Made by a program: the position numbers and the translations under genes. The notes under the pieces were generated by a model that was not told the DNA's origin, ran no database searches, and saw only the letters and a program-made list of their open reading frames with translations. A stretch of DNA of 64,000 nt from Balaenoptera acutorostrata (Eukaryota > Chordata > Mammalia > Artiodactyla > Balaenopteridae), in NCBI RefSeq assembly GCF_949987535.1, contig NC_080067.1:68386128-68450127 (forward strand), given 5' to 3'. Each line of letters opens with the position of its first letter. Position 1 is the first letter of the stretch. Shown here in pieces: positions 47,404 through 58,734 of this stretch.

Positions 47404-47453
47404 CAGATGGTCTTTTCTTTTTTTTTTTTTTTTTTTTCAGATGGTCTTTTCTT
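47404..47453 (-). mobile_element. Poly(T) run between 16-bp direct repeats (tail-only retro-insertion)
   Basis: 'cagatggtcttttctt' occurs at 47404-47419 and 47438-47453, separated only by about 18 T. The structure fits a target duplication around an inserted antisense poly(A) tail. It begins 26 nt after the exon 9 donor, and the T run plus 'cag' imitates a splice acceptor. Confidence 0.7.
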
Positions 47454-47719
47454 AACAGTGTCTTTTAGGCCTGGCCTCATTTTTTTTCAGGTCCTATAGG
47501 CCTCAGCAAATTTACTTAATTTGCTGTTTCCTGGTCCTTCCTCTATGCCACCCTATCCTGTAGTTGACCTTAACATCACATAGTGAAAAGTTGGACCTGT
47601 TGCTTTTTTCTCTTTGTTTTATCAGCTTTCAGTGTTAAGTCAAAATCAGACCCAGGGAAAAAAACCCTGACCTAGCTTCTCCCAGGTAACAGTTCAGAAT
47701 TTCTACACTCCAGTGATAG

Positions 47720-49640
47720 GCATTAGTTTATATATTCATCCAATAGATAATGGAACTGTGTGCCAGGCACTGTGCTAAGTGCTGGGGATACAATTATAGA
47801 CAGGACATTTGTCTTGTAGAGTTTATGACCAATGAAATTATAAACAGATTTTCAGAAAGTGTTCTTAAGTTCTTTCTGACACTGAATAGTTGGTGTCTTT
47901 TCCATCATCAGTTCTGACACCAATTCTGTCAGTTCTTTGGATACCAACTGGATGTCCAGTAATGCAATTAAATTCTGACACTAACCACCAGGAATTAGCG
48001 TCAGACTCCACAGGTTTAAAGGTTCATTCCCATAAGACTGTCCTCACTTCAGACACCAGTTACAAATCGGGTGCCCAGATTACATGCTCTTCTATCTGAC
48101 TTACAAATTTAGGGGTCCCCATGACCCATTTCCCCAGGTTTGATAATTCACCAGAACAACTCATAGAACTTAGGAACATACTTTATGTTTACCCATTTAT
48201 TATAAAGGATACAACTCAGGAATAGCCATATGAAAGAAATGCATAGGGCAAGGCATTGGGGGGAAGAGGGTGCCCAAAGCTTCAGTGCCCTCTCTTGGCA
48301 TACCATCTTCCCAGTATATCAGTGTGCTCACCAATTCAGAAGTTCCTTGAACCTCAACATTTAGGGTTTTTTATTGGAAGTTTCATTACATAGCCATGAT
48401 TGATTAAATCACTGGCTGTTGGTGATTAGACTCAATATCTAGCCCCTCTTTCCTCCCCATACATGGGATTGGGGGAAGGACAGGGAGGGGAGAACTGAAC
48501 GTTCTAACCCTCTAGTCATGGCTTGATCTTTCTGGTGACCAGCTGCCATCCTGAAACTATCTAGGGGTCCCCAGGTACCAGTCATCTCATTAGCATTCAA
48601 AAGGCACTCTTTTCACTCAGGGGAGTCCAAGAGTTTTAGGAACTACGAGACAGGAACCAGGGACAAAGACCAAATAATATCTTTTATTATACCACAAGTA
48701 CTTACAGATGAACTGTGCTGTAAGAGCGGATAATGAGTAGACCTAATCTAGACATGAGAGGTCATGGAAGACTTCCTCAAAATGCCATGTTAGCTGCCTC
48801 TGAAGGAAAAAAAGAAGATAAAGTTTAAGTGCAAGGGTAGGCAGGAGGAGGAGTATTCCAGTCAGGGAAGAATATATAGAATAAACAAAACATCTCTGCT
48901 GGAACTAGGCATTGAGTATGATTGGATCTAGAGGCTGAAAGAATGGTATTAAATGAAATTAGTAGGTAAACAGGGACCATATTAATTATTTTTATGTTTG
49001 TGGTAAAGAAACAGGAAGACATTGAAGGACTTTAAAGAAGGAATGATATGATATGATCAAAATAGTATTTTTTTTTCAGAATAGTACTTTTAAAAGAACT
49101 GCAGTGCAGAAAATGAATTGAAAGGGAAACAAGAATAGATGTAGGGAGACCAAGAATATTGAAATAATTTTGAGGAAAGGAATGGTAACTTGTACTAGGA
49201 TGGTGGAAGCTGGGACGGAGAAAAGAATACATATTTGAGATGTGTTTGAGATGAGTACAGAAATCAAAATAATTAATATGGTCCCTGCCTGCCTCACTAA
49301 CTTCATCTCATACCACTGTCTTTCACCTTCTAGATTCAGCTATGCTCAAGTTCTAGTTCTGTACTCTTTTCTGCTTTACAGCAGAGATCCTATATTTGAG
49401 AGGTAGAATTATCAGGACTCGGTGATAAATAAATTGGTTGGTGGGGCAGACAAGACAGGGAGGAGTCAAAGATAACACCCAGATTTCTTGTTTAAACACA
49501 AATGGATGGTGGTACCAGTTACTGAGATGGAAAACAATGAACAAAGAACGTATTTGGGAATAAGACAGAGAATTCATTGTTGGAGTTAGAGCTGTCTGCA
49601 GGACATACAGATGAACGTAAAGATGTTCAATATGTTTCTG
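47720..49640 (-). repeat. L2 LINE (antisense), split by an LTR
   Basis: The left part has 'ggcactgtgctaagtgctgg' (about 47767). After the LTR the L2 resumes with 'gcctctgaaggaaa' and 'cattgaaggactttaaagaa' (about 49020) and with RT-region blocks up to about 49640. Diverged. Confidence 0.6.
47880..48697 (-). mobile_element. Probable solitary ERVL-type LTR
   Basis: Read on the minus strand it has an 'aataaa' poly(A) signal within 'ttataataaatgggtaaaca' and a 3' part typical of mammalian ERVL LTRs ('ttctatgagttgttctgg', 'gtcagaatttaattgca'). No retroviral coding sequence adjoins it. The edges are approximate and the subfamily is not named. Confidence 0.55.
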
Positions 49641-50150
49641 GATTGAAAATTTTATTAGTCATCCAGAATGCTTCCTTGTTTGCATTTAGGAAAGGAAAAA
49701 CAGGCCCTGTGAGTTCTAGAATCTTTCCAAGCTGAATTCAAATGCAGATGGGGGAATCTTATTTATGCAGATACTTAAGGCTTTACATCTTGGGGCACTT
49801 CAGTGTTTTTTCTGTTTCAGTTACATCCTGTTGATAAATAACTTGTGATTACATGTGTATTATTGCCTGGATATTACCAATTAGATGTTTTTCTTTCTTC
49901 CTAGATAGTCCTCAGGGGCTAAAATAGACTTTTTTCCTTTTTTAAAAAACACAGTTATATATGCAATTATGTATTTTAATACATAATTTATAAACAGTAA
50001 AATTCACTTTCTGCAAGTTTTGGCAACCACCTTTACAATCAAGACATAGAGCAGTATCATCACCTCCCTCAAAAGTCCCCCATAGCTCTTTGTAGTCAGC
50101 TTTTTCCTCCACCCTCCAATCCCTGGCAACCACTGATCCATTTGGAGTTA
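49641..50150. other. VPS8 intron, nothing certain
   Basis: Possible old L1 3' sequence from about 49940 ('acagtaaaattcactttctg'). No gene. Confidence 0.4.
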
Positions 50151-51480
50151 ATTTTTAATAGCATGTGAAATAAAGATTGAGGTTCTTTCTTTTGCATGTG
50201 GCTATCCATTGAATTGCCTTTGTACCTTAGTCAAAAATCAATTGACCATGTATATGTGGGTCTATTTCTAGACTTTCTATTCTGTTCCATTGATCTATGT
50301 ATCTATCCTTGCTCCAATGCTGTGTCTTTATAGTAAATCTGGATATCAGGTAGTGAGTCCTCAAAGTTTGTTCTTCTTTCTAACATTTGGCTATTCTACT
50401 TTTCCATATAAATTTAAAAATCAGCCTGTCAATTTCTACAAAAAAAAAATCATGCTTGGATTTTATTGGGATTGTGTTGAATATATAGATCAACTGGGGA
50501 GAGTTGACATCTTAGTGATATTGAGTCCAATCCATTAACATGGTATAGCTCCAACTTTATTTAAATCTTCTTTGATTCATTTCATCAGTGTTTTATAGTT
50601 TTTGGCATATAAATCTTGTGGTAGTTTTGTAAGATTCATTTCTAAGTATTTGATGACTTTTGATGCTATTATGTATTTTACTGTTTTATATTTCTTTCTT
50701 TCTTTTTTTTTAATTTGGCTGCGTCAGGTCTTAGTTGTGGCACATGGGATCGCCATTGCGGCATGCGGGATCTTTCTGTGCAGTGTGTGGGCTCTTTGTT
50801 GTGGCACACGGGCTCCAGAGTGTGCACGCTCAGTAGTTGTGGCGCTCAGACTCTCTAGTTGTGGTGCATGGGCTCTAGAGCACGTGGGCTCAGTAGTTGC
50901 GGTGCGCAGGCTTAGTTGCCCCACGGCATGTGGGATCGTAGTTCCCTGACCAGGGATCGAACCCATGTCCCCTGTATTGGAAGGCAGATTCTTAACCATT
51001 GGACCACGAGGGAAGTCCCTGTTTTATATTTCAATTTCTAATTGTTCATTCCTAGAATATAAAAATACAATTTATTTTTGCATGTTGATCTTGTATCTAG
51101 TGACCAGTGACCTTACTAGGCTTACTTATTAGTACCAGTACTTTTTTGTAGATTCTTTGGTATTTTATACATAGGCAGTCATATCAAATGCAAATAATGC
51201 CTGTTTTATTTCTTCCTTTCCAATTTTATACCTTTTATTTCTTTTTCTCGCCTTGTTGCATTGGCCTCCAGTACAGCGTTGAATAAGAATGGTAAAAATA
51301 GACATCCTTGTCTTGGTACTGATCGTAGGGAGAAAGTATTCAGTTTTTCATTATTAAGTATAATGTTAACTGTAGGCTTTTTGTGTGTAATCTTTATATC
51401 ATGTTTAGGAGGTGTCCTTTTATTCCATGTTTTGTTGAGGATTTTTTCCATGAAAGGGTGTTGAATTTTGAAGACATTTA
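50150..51480 (-). repeat. Old LINE-1 ORF2 (antisense), host of a SINE
   Basis: 'gcatgtggctatccattgaa', 'ttctgttccattgatctatg' and 'aggtgtccttttattccatg' are antisense ORF2. The catalytic position reads FAFD. Decayed. Confidence 0.75.
50695..51018 (-). mobile_element. CHR-related SINE, divergent subtype
   Basis: The head is 'ggaccacgagggaagtcc' at the right, and the B-box complement is in 'ccagggatcgaacccatgtc'. The body ('tcttagttgtggcacatggg') differs from the other copies. The perfect 14-bp target duplication 'ctgttttatatttc' is at 50681-50694 and 51019-51032. Confidence 0.9.
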
Positions 51481-51499
51481 TACTACATTGGTTGCCATG

Positions 51500-52443
51500 T
51501 TCCCACATCCCCACACCTCACACAAGAAAGACAGTAATCTGTTTCATTGACTTTCTTCCTGCCTGCTCTCAGAGCATCGAGAAAAGGGAAATTATTTTGA
51601 AATTGGATCTATATGTCAAAGACAGCTTTATTTCTGAGGCTATCCCATTCTGCAGGGCAGGAGAGATGACTCAACCTGTTCATTCTTTAGGAAAACCCAA
51701 GTGAGATTACTGATCAGATCCTCTTGAAAATCTCTGTTTGATGCTTCCTAATTAATTAAGCAAAATAGAATGAGAACTATCTCGGATTTCTTAAATTTTC
51801 CTCTAGCTGTCTGTCTCCTTTGTTTTTCTAGCTAAGATATTGTAAAAAGATCTAGTGGATTGGTAATGCAAGGAAAGAGAAAATGAAATTTATCAAATAC
51901 ATGCCTTAGATGTGTTTATGCTAATCTTCACAAGTTTAGCTGAAGGAACTGTATGTAGCTCAGAGAGGGAGGGCCAGTATTTGAATTCAAGTTTTTAGAA
52001 CCGTCATCACCCTCAGTTTTCCTGCCTACAGTCTGTTCTATTTTTAGCATTCTGGCTTTATTGAAACCTGGCAAAGCTGATTTTTAAAATATATCTATAC
52101 TATGTTCGCTGTGCTAACTTAAGATTTCTTACCATGTATGAGCCATTCACATTTTTAATTGTAAGAGAATTTTAAATGAAAATACTAATTCTATATATGA
52201 TGGTTTTTATCAAACTTAACTTCATGAAAGTTCTACTTTGCTCTTTTAATTTCCTTTGAAAATCTATCACCCTTGGTTATTAAGTTCCTAACCAGTGCAT
52301 GGAGAGAAGCAGAGGTATGTGTCCCAGTGACTTCAAAATCAAGCTGAGGTTGCCAGTCAACTTCCACCTGTTGCTTCCTACCCTCAGTAGATACTGAATA
52401 CATTTGAAGCTTTTCACTGCCCTTGTAATGTGATCCTTCTGTC
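51500..52443. other. VPS8 intron, no gene; one possible MIR
   Basis: An antisense MIR-like piece lies at about 51930-52045 ('gtagctcagagagggaggg', 'atttgaattcaagttttt'). Otherwise nothing recognised. Confidence 0.45.
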
Positions 52444-52455
52444 AAATAGCTTTTT

Positions 52456-52745
52456 TTTTTAAAATTAATTTATTTATTTTTGGCTGTGTTGGGTCTTTGT
52501 TTCTGTGCGAGGGCTTTCTCTAGTTGTGGCAAGCGGGGGCCACTCTTCATTGTGGTGCATGGGCCTCTCACTATCGCGGTCTCTCCCGTTGCGGAGCACA
52601 GGCTCCAGACACGCAGGCTCAGTAGTTGTGGCTCACGGGCCTAGTTGCTCCGCGGCATGTGGGATCTTCCCAGACCAGGGCTCAAACCCGTGTCCCCTGC
52701 ATTAGCAGGCAGATTCTCAACCACTGCGCCACCAGGGAAGCCCCT
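52456..52745 (-). mobile_element. CHR SINE, younger type
   Basis: Antisense copy with T-rich tail at the left, body 'ctccagacacgcaggctcag' and head 'ccaccagggaagcccc' at the right. The 12-bp target duplication 'aaatagcttttt' is at 52444-52455 and 52746-52757. Confidence 0.95.
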
Positions 52746-52757
52746 AAATAGCTTTTT

Positions 52758-54364
52758 ATTTCATCCTTTTCCAGGACTTGAGATGATTGACTTTTACTTC
52801 TTTAGTTACTGACTCTGACTCAACAGGATGCAACAGTTACCCTCAAAACTGTGGTTTGATGGATAAAGTCTTTCTTCTTGCCTCTGTTAATCTCATTTCT
52901 GTTTTTCACAACTGGTGAAAAACAAAAATGTGACACATCAATTGCCTCCCAACAGGTCTGCACAGACATGATTGGAGTTATTCCCCCAGAAAGCCTGCTT
53001 TCCTTTGGAATAAGCATTTTATTCTTTGAAAGCAAATGAAAAGAAATAACTCAAATTTCTTTCTTTCTTTCCTTATCTCCACTCCCCCGCCACCTCAGGT
53101 TTACTGTAGCTCAATCTGAAATATAGGTCCAAAGAGTAGACCTTGAAAGCCTGATTTTCTGTTTTGCTTTTGCTATATATTACTCACAGATAAAATACAT
53201 TTGAGAAACTAATTTCAACTGAAGTTCTCATCATGCTATTATATTTTCTCAACAAATGTTATTCCAATAGAATAGAATAGAATAGGAGTAATTTTATCTT
53301 TGATTATTCTTTTATTAAATTTAGAGTAGCAAATAACTATCTTAATTGGCACTGATTAGCATTAGAAGAAATTAACTTGCTATTCATTTTTAAAATAATA
53401 ATTCTTGGTCAACAGCAACTTGATATAAATTCAAAGAAGTATAATTGAAGATTTACTAGATTTTAGTTTTAACATTAGTATATTATTAACAGGGTTTAGA
53501 GTTCTTGAGAGATAGTAATAAGCTAACATAACACATTATTATGTGCCAGAAACATTCCACTTGTTATTCCTTTTAACACTTCAAAAACCAAGAGTATTTG
53601 GAGACTCATTAGAAAGTCTTATTATGTATTGCTCGATATCTTTTCAGAATTAGATATATCATCACTTATCAGTAAAGAGCCAGGTACATTAGTCCAGTAT
53701 CAGAGTTTTTTGTTTTTTCAGTAAGAGGTAAATATCTGAAGAAGAAGGGGATTGGAAGTAAACATATAGCTGCCTACTCATCCTTTAATAATCACAAAAG
53801 GAGATAATTAAAAGAAATAAGCTGATATTTTCCCTGGTACTTGGAGTTGGTTTTATTTCTTGGTTTTTAGAATTGTCTAAGAAAATGTTTTGTCTTTGGG
53901 ATAAATTTACAAATAAAGTCAGATGGAAGTATTTACAACTTCGAAGAAATTATTCAGTAAATGACATTTATGCTTACTGGTCATAATTTTCTGTTAACCA
54001 TTAAGCATTGCTTAATGATTTTGGATTCCCACTATAAATTGGAGATTTGTTTTACATGCCATTTAGTGAAATAGGGACACTGGTATTAACGCCCTGTTTT
54101 CATTTGTCCATTTTTAAAGAGTATTAGCTCCCTGTTATGAATATGTTAGATTCAAATTAAATGCTAAAAAATGAGATTTCCATTTTTGGTGATAGCAGCA
54201 TTTCTCAAAAGAGTATCTTCTAAATTAAACTTACAAATTAAATGAAGATTAATATGTCTCAGAAGTGCAGAGAGGTGATAAATAATCCTAATATAAATGA
54301 ATCTGTTTGAGGAGATTATTGCCCATTTTCCAATAATCTTGTTATTATACCCTAGTATTAAGTG
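52758..54364. other. VPS8 intron, long repeat-poor stretch
   Basis: Little recognisable repeat. An (AATAG)n run lies at about 53265-53285. No exon with VPS8 content was found, though this is where a further C-terminal exon could have been expected. Confidence 0.45.
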
Positions 54365-54890
54365 ATTCATTACTTCAGCCAATATATAATGTATGCCTGC
54401 TTTGGACCAAACACTATTCTTGGTACCAAGTATACACTGGTGAACAACAACAACAAAATAGTTCCTAACATCATGTAGCTTACTATCTAGTAAGAGAGCT
54501 AGACAGTAATTAAGTAAACAAACTATCAAACACATAATTTCAAATTGTGATAGGTATGTGAGTGCTATGAGGGGAAAGAATAGAATGTTATAGGAAGAAT
54601 AACAGAAGGGAAACCTACTTTTTATTGGGTGGTCAGGGAATATCTATCTGCAGAGATGAAAATAAGATGCTACCAGCCCTGGGAAGAACATTCCAAACAA
54701 AAGAGAACAGCAAGCACAGAGGAACTGAGGAGGGAAATGACTTGTTCAAGGAACTGAAAAAAGATCAGTCTGGAACATAGTGACTAAAGAGGAGCATTGC
54801 AAGGAATGAGGTTTGAGAGGTAGGCAGGGCCAGATCCTTATTAGAATGTAAGACTCTGGTGAAGAGTTTAGTTTATATTCTTAAAGTAAG
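54365..54890 (-). repeat. L2 LINE fragment (antisense)
   Basis: 'ttcttggtaccaagtataca', 'gtgaacaacaacaac' and 'gaacagcaagcacagaggaa' follow the antisense L2 3' order. Confidence 0.65.
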
Positions 54891-55332
54891 AATAAAAAGG
54901 ATTTAAAACAAGGGAATACATACCATCAATTGATTGTGATTGTGGAAAATGGATAGACAGCCACACCGCTATTACTGTCCAAGTCTTCACCTCTTTGCCA
55001 GACCAGCGTAACAATCAGATTCTTAAGATTCTATAAATTTGGTCACTTCCCTTTGATCCAGAAAACACTTGTGTCCAAGGGACCGAAGGAAGACAATAGT
55101 ACCAAGAAAGTGTTTCCAGTCTCTATGTAGAACTAAAGCTTTGCTGGAAATATGGGCGAAGGGCATAAAAAAGTTTTGTTGTCCAATAAAATGTGAAAAA
55201 ATGTTGAGCTTCACCAGTGATCAAAGAAACACCAGTTAAAATAGCAATATGATGCCATTTTAAAAAACTTATTAAACTGGCAAATTTTTAAAAATACATA
55301 TTAAACTGGCATACATTAAAAATACTAATTCA

Positions 55333-55460
55333 GGGACTTCCCTGGTGGCACAGTGGTTAAGAATCCACCTGCCAATGCAGGGGACACAGGTTCCAGCCCT
55401 GGTCCAGGAAGATTCCACATGCTGCGGAGCAGCTAAGCCGTTGTGACAACTACTGAGCCT
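55333..55460 (+). mobile_element. CHR SINE head, cut off and joined to an L1
   Basis: 'gggacttccctggtggcaca' through 'caactactgagcct' is the first ~128 nt of an older-type CHR SINE. It then changes without a tail into L1 ORF2 at 55461. The B box is mutated (ggttccagccc). Confidence 0.9.
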
Positions 55461-56750
55461 ATGGTCAACTAATCTATGACAAAGGAGGCAAGGATATGCA
55501 ATGGAGAAAAGACAGTCTCTTCAATAAGTGGTGCTGGGAAAACTGGACAGCTACATGTAAAAGAATGAAATTAGAACACTCCCTAACACCACACACAAAA
55601 ATAAACTCAAAATGGATTAAAGACCTAAATGTAAGGCCAGACACTATAAAACTCTTAGAAGAAAACATGGGAAAAACACTCTTTGACATAAATCACAGCA
55701 AGATCTTTTTTGACACACCTTCTAGAGTAATGGAAATAAAAACAAAAATAAACAAATGGGACCTAATGAAACTTAAAAGCTTTTGCACAGCAAAGGAAGC
55801 TATAGACAAGACTAAAAGGCAACCCTCAGAATGGGAGAACATATTTGCAAACGAATCAATGGGCAAAGGATTAATCTCCAAAATATAAAAACAGCTCATG
55901 CAGCTCAATATTAAAAAAAAAAACCAACCCAGTCAAAAAATGGGCAGAAGACCTAAATAGACATTTCTCCAAAGAAGACATACAGATGGACAAGAGGCAC
56001 ATGAAAAGCTGCTCAACATCTCTAATTATTAGAGAAATGCAAATCAAAACTACAATGAGGTATCACCTCACACCAGTTAGAATGGGCATCATCAGAGAAT
56101 CTACAAACAACAAATGCTGGAGAGGGTGTGGAGAAAAGCGAACCCTCTTGCACTGTTGGCAGGAATGTAAATTGATACAGCCCGTGTGGAGAACAGTCTG
56201 GAGGTTCCTTAAAAAACTAAAAATAGAATTACCATATGACCCAGCAATCCCAGTACTGGGCATATAGCCACAGAAAACCATAATTCAGAAAGACACATGC
56301 ACCCCAATGTTCATTGCAGCACTATTTACAGTAGCCAGGTCATGGAAGCAACCTACATGCTCATCGACAGACGAATGTATAAAGAAGATGTGGTACATAT
56401 ATACAGTGGAATATTAGCCATAAAAAGGAACAAAGTTGGGTCATTTGTAGAGACGTGGATGGACCTAGAGACTGTCATAGAGTGAAGTAAGTCAAAAAGA
56501 GAAGAACAAGTATCGTATATTAACACATATATGTGGAATCTAGAGAAATGGTACAAATGAACCGGTTTGCAAGACAGAAATAGAGACACAGATGTAGAAA
56601 ACAAACGTATAGACACCAAGGGGGGAACTCGGGTGTGGGTCGTGGTGGGATGTATTGGGAGATTGGGATTGACATATATACACTAATATATATAAAATAG
56701 ATAACTAATAAGAACCTGCCGTATAAAAAATAAATTTAAAGGAAAAAAAA
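55461..56750 (+). mobile_element. LINE-1 3' part of ORF2 and 3' UTR (sense)
   Basis: A 130-codon ORF2 C-terminal block at 55496-55888 ([18 protein letters not shown]) and a 93-codon block at 55986-56267 ([18 protein letters not shown]) are separated by a frame break. The 3' UTR follows, ending in an A-rich tail. It is 5'-truncated at the SINE junction. Confidence 0.9.
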
Positions 56751-56779
56751 GAAAGGTATACCTACAGGGACTTCCATTT

Positions 56780-57530
56780 CACTAAGAGTCTTTTGGGGGA
56801 GAAATGGACAAAATATATAGAAGAATGGTTCTCAAGACATTGGACCTCAAGCCGTGAAAGAGAATAACCCTTGAGAGACAATAAACAAATGATGTACTAA
56901 AATACTGCTGGAGGAAAGTTTCCAAGCCACTGCACAGAGAGGGAGAACCAAGGCAGAGCTCATCAGTATCTCTGATTTTGGACAGAGCAGGGAGTCCAGG
57001 GAAAACAAGGGCTAGAATTCACAGGACAGAGTATTGGACAGGAGAGAGCCACACAGAGAGAGGGCTTCAGAGATCTGCAGAAGGCAACCTTGAGTTGAAT
57101 ACTGACCCACTCATGTTTGTGAGGAAATGACTCAAGGCCAGAAAAAGGAGCACCCAAAAGTATTAGAGGTAGCAGTGCCCCAAATTCATATAGAGCCAGG
57201 AATACTGCAACCTGGAAAATGTCATAATTCACAGGGCAGCACTGAGAGTACTAAGTAAGGGTTTGACCTCAATATTGGGGGAAAAGTTAACCCTAGACTA
57301 GCTGCTGTTTTGATCCCACGTAACAAAACTTAAAAGCAAAATCTAAAGAGATCAAATTATTTCTATGTATTTTAACAACATCCCAGAACAAAGTTCAAGA
57401 TTATGTTAAGGATTACAGGAATATCTAACCGAACAAAGTAGAATTCACAGTGCCTGGCATTTGATCAAATATTACAAGGCATGCAAAAAAGCAGGAAAAT
57501 ACAAGTCATAAAAAGGAGAAAAAATCGATT
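56780..57530 (+). repeat. Old LINE-1 5'-leader-like region (second copy)
   Basis: It is homologous to 31560-32350: both carry 'acatcccagaaca', 'ggacaaaatatat' and '..gcatgcaaa(a/g)aag..' in the same order. Decayed. Confidence 0.6.
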
Positions 57531-57945
57531 ACGTGACATTTTGGAACAGGCAAGTTATGGAGACAGTAAGAAGATCATTGGTTGCCAGGAGTGGTCGGGG
57601 GGAAGGATGAAGAAACAGAACAGAGGATTTTTTAGTGTGGTGAAAATATTCTGTATGATACTATTGATATAATGATGGATATATGTCATTATGCCTTTGT
57701 CCAAATCCATAGAATGTGCAATGCCAAGGGTGAACCCTAATGTAAACTATGGCCTTTGGGTGATAATGATGTGTCAATGTAATGTGTCATCAGTTATAAC
57801 AAATGCACCACTCTGGTGGGAGATGTTGATAATAGGGGAAGCTATACATCTGTGGAAGCATGGCACATATGTAGTATCTCTGTACCTTCCTCTCAATTTT
57901 GCTATGAACCTAAAACTGCTCTTAAAAAAATAGTCTTAAAAAAAC
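57530..57945 (+). repeat. Old LINE-1 3' end (sense)
   Basis: 'ttggttgccaggagtggtcg', 'agggtgaaccctaatgtaaa' and 'accactctggtgggagatgt', ending at 'cctaaaactgctctt', are the 3' UTR of an old L1M-type element. Confidence 0.75.
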
Positions 57946-58311
57946 AATCCCCTGCCTTCCCTTTGTGCTCTACAACCAAAAGAAAGAAACTCCTACTACG
58001 GAATGTATCTACTATGTACGTACAACTGTGCTATAGATTGGAATATTAGCTGAAGTTAAGGGCAGAGAATGACAGTGTAAACTAATAAGAGCATTAGATA
58101 AATCTTATTAAGTAATGAGTATTCTCATGAAGAAAGAACATAGGATGTCACAAGGCTTGGGCTCTAGAACTGACCTCTGCCTTACTACATGAGCTTGAGA
58201 AAGTAATTAACTCTCCCCTCTCTCCCTCCGTCCCTTCCTTCTTTCCACCAGGATGAAAACATAAATCTTTTTTAGTGTCTCATCGAGGCATGGTGAAAAC
58301 AGTATGTAGGT

Positions 58312-58655
58312 CTGTGCAGACCTACTAGAGAATGGACTTGAGGACACAGGGAGGGGGAAGGGTAAGCTGGAACAAAGTGAGAGAGTGGCATGGACATATA
58401 CACACTACCAAATGTAAAGTAGATAGCTAGTGGGAAGCAGCTGCATAGCACAGGGAGATCAGCTTGGTGCTTTGTGACCACCTAGAGGGGTGGGATAGGT
58501 AGGGTGGGAGGGAGGGAGACACAAGAGGGAAGAGATATGGGGATATATGTATATGTATAGCTGATTCACTTTGTTATAAAGCAGAAACTAACACACCATT
58601 GTAAAGCGATTATACTCCAATAAAGATGTTTAAATAAATAAATAAATTTTAAAAA
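58312..58655 (+). mobile_element. LINE-1 3' UTR (sense), 5'-truncated, young-looking
   Basis: It runs from 'cagacctactagagaatgg' through 'agcacagggagatcagcttg' to 'actccaataaagatg' and an (AAAT)n tail. It closely matches the reverse complement of the L1 ends at 62418 and 63066. Confidence 0.9.
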
Positions 58656-58734
58656 GCAGCCATAAAAAAAGATCACTTTGACTAAATCCCAGATTTTTCA
58701 CACTAGCACACAATGCCATTCATTTAATTTTTTT

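Noticed and set aside
54164..54535. 123-codon minus-strand frame.
   Set aside because: Lies across AT-rich intron and an L2 fragment, and resembles no protein.
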